64,000 nucleotides of DNA from Pseudomonas abietaniphila (GTDB lineage Bacteria; Pseudomonadota; Gammaproteobacteria; Pseudomonadales; Pseudomonadaceae). The stretch spans positions 2,232,001 through 2,296,000 of the forward strand of contig NZ_CP155619.1 in NCBI RefSeq assembly GCF_039697315.1, given 5' to 3'. Each line of letters starts with the position of its first letter. Position 1 is the stretch's first letter. Under the pieces are notes generated by a model. It was not told the DNA's origin. It made no database searches and saw nothing but the letters and a program-made list of their open reading frames with translations. This document shows positions 60,527 to 64,000 of the stretch, in pieces. A program made the translations under genes and the position numbers.

Positions 60527-61294
60527 TTACCGCGCAATGATCAACGGATGCCCCCGTTCGGGGTGACGCTGAACCAGCACTTCCAGGCCAAACACGGCCT
60601 TGAGCGCCTCCGGGACCAGCACCGTGTCTGGCGTACCCAGTGCATAGGGGCGGCCCGACTCCAGCAACAACAGCCGGTCGCAGTAACGCGCCGCCAGATT
60701 GAGATCATGCAGAATGACCATCACCGCCCCGCCCCGGTGGGCAAAATCACGCACGGCCTGCAACGTGGTGTGTTGGTGCAGCGGGTCCAGCATCGAGGTC
60801 GGCTCGTCCAGCAACAACGTTTGCCCGCCCTCGCCCGGCCACAACTGAGCCAACACCCTGGCCAGGTGAACCCGCTGACGCTCGCCACCCGACAATGTGA
60901 GGTAGCTGCGATCGTGCAAATGCAGTGCATCGGCGGCTTCCAGTGCAGCCTGAACGATCTCGGCATCACGCTGCTGGCCGCTGTCATGAGGCAAACGCCC
61001 CATCGCGACCACTTCCTGCACCTTGAACGCGAAGCTCAACGTCGAACTTTGCGGAAGAACCGCCAGCCGGCGTGCCCTCTGCGGGCCTGTCCAGTGCGTC
61101 AGCAACTGCTCATCCAGCCAAAGCTGGCCCTGCGTCGTTTTCAACTCACCACACAATGCGCCTAGCAGGGTGCTCTTGCCAGCACCGTTCGGCCCGAGCA
61201 CGCCCAGCATTTCGCCGGGGTTGACGGTCAGATCGATGTTTTCCAGCACGCATTTGCCGTCGCGATGAACGCTGACCCCTTCTGCCTTCATCAT
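60527..61294 (-). CDS. phuV: Haem ABC transporter ATPase
   Basis: The 255-residue ATPase energises haem import. Walker A is GPNGAGKST (residues 34-42), signature [13 protein letters not shown], Walker [12 protein letters not shown], and the switch His [14 protein letters not shown]. It begins at ATG 61294, sharing one base with the phuU stop (TGATG). HmuV is the alternative name. Confidence 0.95.
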   Translation of the reverse strand: MMKAEGVSVHRDGKCVLENIDLTVNPGEMLGVLGPNGAGKSTLLGALCGELKTTQGQLWLDEQLLTHWTGPQRARRLAVLPQSSTLSFAFKVQEVVAMGRLPHDSGQQRDAEIVQAALEAADALHLHDRSYLTLSGGERQRVHLARVLAQLWPGEGGQTLLLDEPTSMLDPLHQHTTLQAVRDFAHRGGAVMVILHDLNLAARYCDRLLLLESGRPYALGTPDTVLVPEALKAVFGLEVLVQRHPERGHPLIIAR

Positions 61295-62331
61295 CAGGTG
61301 CGCCCTCGGACCAGCAGAAACAGGAAAAACGGCGCCCCTATAAAGGCGGTAACGATGCCGATCGGCAGTTCGGCCGGCGCCAGCACCAAGCGCGCAAACA
61401 CGTCGGCAAACAACAACAGGCTCGCCCCGGCCAGTGCGGAAGCGGGCAACACGACCCGGTGATCAGGGCCTGCCGCCAACCGGATCAGGTGTGGCACGAT
61501 CAACCCGACAAAGCCAATCAGCCCCGCAGCCGCCACCGCTGCACCGACGCCCAGCGCGATACACAGAATCAGCTCGCGCTTGAGTCGCTCCACTTCGATG
61601 CCCAGATGCCGGGCTTCGGACTCCCCGAGCAGCAGCGCATTCAGCGCACTGGCACGACGCGGGAGCCAGACAATCACCGCCGCACAGACCAGCAGCAGAG
61701 GCCAGAGCCTGGCGTAGCTGGCGCCGTTCAACGTGCCGAGGTTCCAGAACGTCAACGTACGCAGCGCCGCGTCGTCAGCCAGGTACGTGAACAGGCCGAT
61801 GATCGAACCTGCCAGCGCCGTCATCGCCACACCCGCCAGCAGCATGATGCCCACGCTGGTCTGTCCATCGCGACGCCCGAGGCGATAAACGATGCCGGTC
61901 ACGGTCAGGCCGCCCGCGAATGCACAGATCGATAACACATAAGGCTCAAGCGCAGGCGGCACCCCGCCCAAAGAAGCACCTGCCACGATGGCAATAGCTG
62001 CACCCAGCGCTGCACCGCTGGACACCCCGACCAGGCCGGGGTCAGCCAGCGGGTTGCGGAAAAGACCCTGCATCGCCACGCCGGACAATGCCAGCACTGC
62101 ACCCACCGCCAACCCGAGCAGCGTACGGGGCATACGAATCTGGCCAAGAATCAGCTCGGCCTGCTGAAGGTTATCCCCTGACATCGGAACACCGAGCAGG
62201 CGCAGACCGGCGCGTAGCGTGTCGAGCAACGGCAGGCTCACCGGCCCCAATGCCAGCGACAGCCACACAGCCAGCACGCAAGCGAGGCTGAGCAGGGTGA
62301 ACAACGTTCGCGGTTGCACAATCGCTCTCAT
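61294..62331 (-). CDS. phuU: Haem ABC transporter permease (FecCD family)
   Basis: The 345-residue permease has about ten membrane segments. The FecCD motifs [42 protein letters not shown] and [13 protein letters not shown] are present. It starts at ATG 62331, overlapping the phuT stop by four bases (ATGA). It forms the inner-membrane channel for haem. Confidence 0.94.
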   Translation of the reverse strand: MRAIVQPRTLFTLLSLACVLAVWLSLALGPVSLPLLDTLRAGLRLLGVPMSGDNLQQAELILGQIRMPRTLLGLAVGAVLALSGVAMQGLFRNPLADPGLVGVSSGAALGAAIAIVAGASLGGVPPALEPYVLSICAFAGGLTVTGIVYRLGRRDGQTSVGIMLLAGVAMTALAGSIIGLFTYLADDAALRTLTFWNLGTLNGASYARLWPLLLVCAAVIVWLPRRASALNALLLGESEARHLGIEVERLKRELILCIALGVGAAVAAAGLIGFVGLIVPHLIRLAAGPDHRVVLPASALAGASLLLFADVFARLVLAPAELPIGIVTAFIGAPFFLFLLVRGRT

Positions 62332-63227
62332 TGAGCCGGCGACACCTTGGCGTTGAGCGGCGTATCCGCAGGATAGAAGGCTTTGGACAGGGTTTTCATC
62401 GTCTCCGGAAGACGCGGTCCCAGACCGCCGACCAGCAGCGTCGGGTCCACTTCGATCAGGCGGTGATTGCGTGCAGCCTGCGTCGAGGCCAGCAAAGGGT
62501 TTTCCCTGAGCAAGGCGTCTCGGGAAGAAGCCCCGTTCTGCGCCCGGTCGGTGAACACCAGCACGTCAGGATTCAAGCCGGTCATGGCCTCGGCGGAGAA
62601 AATCTTGTAGCCGGTATGAGTCGCCAGATTCCGGCCACCGGCCTGTTTTATCAGCCAGTCACCCACGGTCCCGACTCCGGCCACCATCGGGGCTGCCCCG
62701 GCATGGCTGACCAACAGGATGACGCCAGGTGCCGGTTGATGCTGTTGTGCCTGCGCAACCCAGGCGTGCTGAGCGTCCAGTTGCTTGGCGTATTGCTCGA
62801 TGAGCTCGCGTGCCCGGCGTTCATCGCCCAGCAACGCGCCGAGCTTCTGCAAGTTGCCCTGCAACGCCGACATGTCCGCCCCGGCGGACAACACCTCCAC
62901 GTTCACGCCTGCCGATCGCAGTTGTTCAAGGACAGGTGGCGGGCCCATTTCTTCAGTGCCCACGAGAATGTTCGGACGCAGGCTCAGGATGCCTTCAGAC
63001 GACAACTGCCGCTGATAACCGACGCTGGGCAGCGACTTGATCGATTCGGGGTGCTGGCTGGTGGTGTCGATGCCGACCAGGTGAGATTCCCCACCCAACG
63101 CCACGACCCATTCCGTCAGCGCCCCGCCCGCACTGACCCAACGCTGCGGAGGTTGTGATTGCGCCGACGCCAGATGAGTGATTACAAGCCCGGCCAGAAT
63201 CGCAGTCAGTTTGCTCAGGGAACGCAT
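62328..63227 (-). CDS. phuT: Periplasmic haem-binding protein
   Basis: PhuT delivers haem from the periplasm to PhuUV. I chose ATG 63227 (MRSLSKLTAILAGLVITHLASAQSQ), which opens a normal signal peptide ending at ASA; an upstream frame is longer but unlikely. The 299-residue protein has the periplasmic-binding fold with haem-ligand Tyr in VGYQRQLSSEGILSLRPN and TEEMGPP. The first gene of phuT-phuU-phuV-phuW. No phuS or TonB receptor gene precedes it: a divergent Rieske gene does. Confidence 0.93.
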   Translation of the reverse strand: MRSLSKLTAILAGLVITHLASAQSQPPQRWVSAGGALTEWVVALGGESHLVGIDTTSQHPESIKSLPSVGYQRQLSSEGILSLRPNILVGTEEMGPPPVLEQLRSAGVNVEVLSAGADMSALQGNLQKLGALLGDERRARELIEQYAKQLDAQHAWVAQAQQHQPAPGVILLVSHAGAAPMVAGVGTVGDWLIKQAGGRNLATHTGYKIFSAEAMTGLNPDVLVFTDRAQNGASSRDALLRENPLLASTQAARNHRLIEVDPTLLVGGLGPRLPETMKTLSKAFYPADTPLNAKVSPAQ

Positions 63228-63350
63228 AGGGGGAGAGTCCTTAATAGAGAAGAACGCGCCTGTCACCCCTCAAGGATCAGGCCTGGCGTCACGCCGGATC
63301 GACGCGTCAATTGCAGAGCTGTCAGACTAGACGCTCATGACAACCGGGCA

Positions 63351-63370
63351 ATTTGATAATTATTTGCATT
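63351..63370. promoter_or_regulatory. Fur-box-like site between phuT and the Rieske gene
   Basis: ATTTGATAATTATTTGCATT matches Fur-box half-sites (GATAAT repeated with spacing). It lies 124 bp upstream of phuT and 28 bp upstream of the Rieske start, so Fur could govern both divergent promoters. Confidence 0.6.
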
Positions 63371-63397
63371 TACGCGTCAAGCGCGAAGGAGACTCCG

Positions 63398-63727
63398 CTG
63401 AACTACCTGTGCAACGGGAACGAACTGCCCGAAGGAACAAGCCGTGGCTTCGATATCGATGGACTGCAGGTGCTGGCCGTACGCCGTGCCGGGCAGGTCC
63501 ACGTCTACCAGAATCGATGCCCGCACCGTGGTGTGCCGCTGGAATGGCATCCGGACCAGTTCCTCGACAGCAGCGCCAGCCTGATCCAGTGCGCGACCCA
63601 TGGCGCTTTGTTTCTGATCGAGAGTGGCGAATGCATCGCGGGGCCCTGCGAAGGCAAAACCCTGAACGTGATCGCGTGCGGCGAAGACGCGCAGGGCATC
63701 TGGATCAGCCCGCCAGCACGGGATTGA
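63398..63727 (+). CDS. Standalone Rieske [2Fe-2S] ferredoxin-like protein
   Basis: The 109-residue protein has the Rieske cluster motifs [10 protein letters not shown] (C-x-H) and CATHGALF (C-x2-H), so a 2Fe-2S cluster can form. The best ribosome-binding site (AAGGAG) sits six bases before a CTG at 63398 (giving [17 protein letters not shown]), while a TTG further upstream has no such site. A CTG start is rare; I rate it likely but unproven. No oxygenase component is adjacent. Its 3' end overlaps convergent sfsA by 23 bp. Role unknown; the Fur-like site suggests iron control. Confidence 0.82.
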   Translation: MNYLCNGNELPEGTSRGFDIDGLQVLAVRRAGQVHVYQNRCPHRGVPLEWHPDQFLDSSASLIQCATHGALFLIESGECIAGPCEGKTLNVIACGEDAQGIWISPPARD

Positions 63728-64000
63728 GTACATCCGTTTCCGTCAGATGAACCTCCAGACGACGGTCCACGCGCACTTCATTCGGCGTCAGTTGCACGCC
63801 ATAAGCGAGGACTTGCACCCCGGCGGACACGGCCTCACGCAGCGCTTCGGCATAGGCAGCATCGATTTCTTCGGCGGGACGTACGCCCTCGATCCCGGTC
63901 AGATTGACGCAATAGAGCAGCACGGCGCGCACGCCTTCGCGCGCCAGAGCCGCCAGCTCACGCAAATGCTTCGCGCCGCGCTGGGTCACCGCGTCGGGAA
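63705..64000 (-). CDS. sfsA: Sugar fermentation stimulation protein SfsA (5' end outside window)
   Basis: The visible C-terminal 98 residues or so belong to Sfs[37 protein letters not shown] and the end [15 protein letters not shown]. SfsA has nuclease-like features and was first described as a maltose-regulation protein in E. coli; its molecular role is not settled. The stop at 63705 lies inside the convergent Rieske gene. The rest lies beyond the window. Confidence 0.9.
   Translation of the reverse strand, partial: PDAVTQRGAKHLRELAALAREGVRAVLLYCVNLTGIEGVRPAEEIDAAYAEALREAVSAGVQVLAYGVQLTPNEVRVDRRLEVHLTETDVLNPVLAG

Overview
The window reads as a stretch of Pseudomonas chromosome. The evidence is the gene set and order (prmC-prfA-hemA, lolB-ispE-tRNA-Gln-prs-rplY-pth-ychF, mksFEB, pssA-ilvCHI, lpoP-mrcB, prrF-phuWVUT), the GC-rich codon use, and REP elements with GTGGGAG ends. 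The backbone order matches, from memory, the PAO1 stretch around PA4664 to PA4708. The REP type and the single prrF copy suggest the P. syringae or P. fluorescens side of the genus rather than P. aeruginosa, but the species cannot be settled from this sequence.

Layout. 1-3113 (minus): translation termination and haem biosynthesis (prmC, prfA, hemA). 3372-10200 (plus): a TPR lipoprotein, lolB, ispE, tRNA-Gln, prs, rplY, pth and ychF. 10201-11625: a gene-free block with a tandem array of about five BIME-type repeats at a 200-bp period. 11626-31958: a variable block between ychF and the carbonic anhydrase gene. It holds two YfcG-type glutathione S-transferases around a TetR regulator, a methyltransferase, two chemoreceptors, tRNA-Met, a glycine-zipper protein, a semialdehyde dehydrogenase, a flavin reductase, a zinc-type ABC transporter with a tiny leading membrane ORF, an E1 dehydrogenase next to an Lrp regulator, an HD hydrolase, a BrnT/BrnA toxin-antitoxin pair and a secreted protein of unknown function. 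32065-39621: carbonic anhydrase, rimI and its partner, and the MksFEB condensin.

39859-45590 is a complete rRNA operon on the minus strand (16S, tRNA-Ile, tRNA-Ala, 23S, 5S) with three tandem promoters that abut the end of msrQ. 45591-51579 (minus) holds msrPQ, pssA, ilvC and ilvIH. 51991-58508 holds a DUF4124 protein, a YqcC protein, lpoP with mrcB (PBP1b), an APH/AAA fusion protein, a pentapeptide protein and a TfoX C-terminal-domain protein. 58518-63370 is an iron section: the Fur-type promoter and PrrF small RNA, deoC, then the haem importer phuTUV with the ChaN-like lipoprotein phuW and a Fur-like site upstream. A standalone Rieske protein and the 3' end of sfsA close the window.

No phage, insertion sequence, integrase or CRISPR array was seen. 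The most interesting items are the 200-bp BIME array, the single prrF locus beside haem uptake genes that lack phuS and phuR, an mdeB/mdeR-like pair without mdeA, the 45-residue membrane ORF coupled to the zinc transporter, a condensin locus without the nuclease subunit, and the unknown secreted protein behind a 20-bp palindrome.
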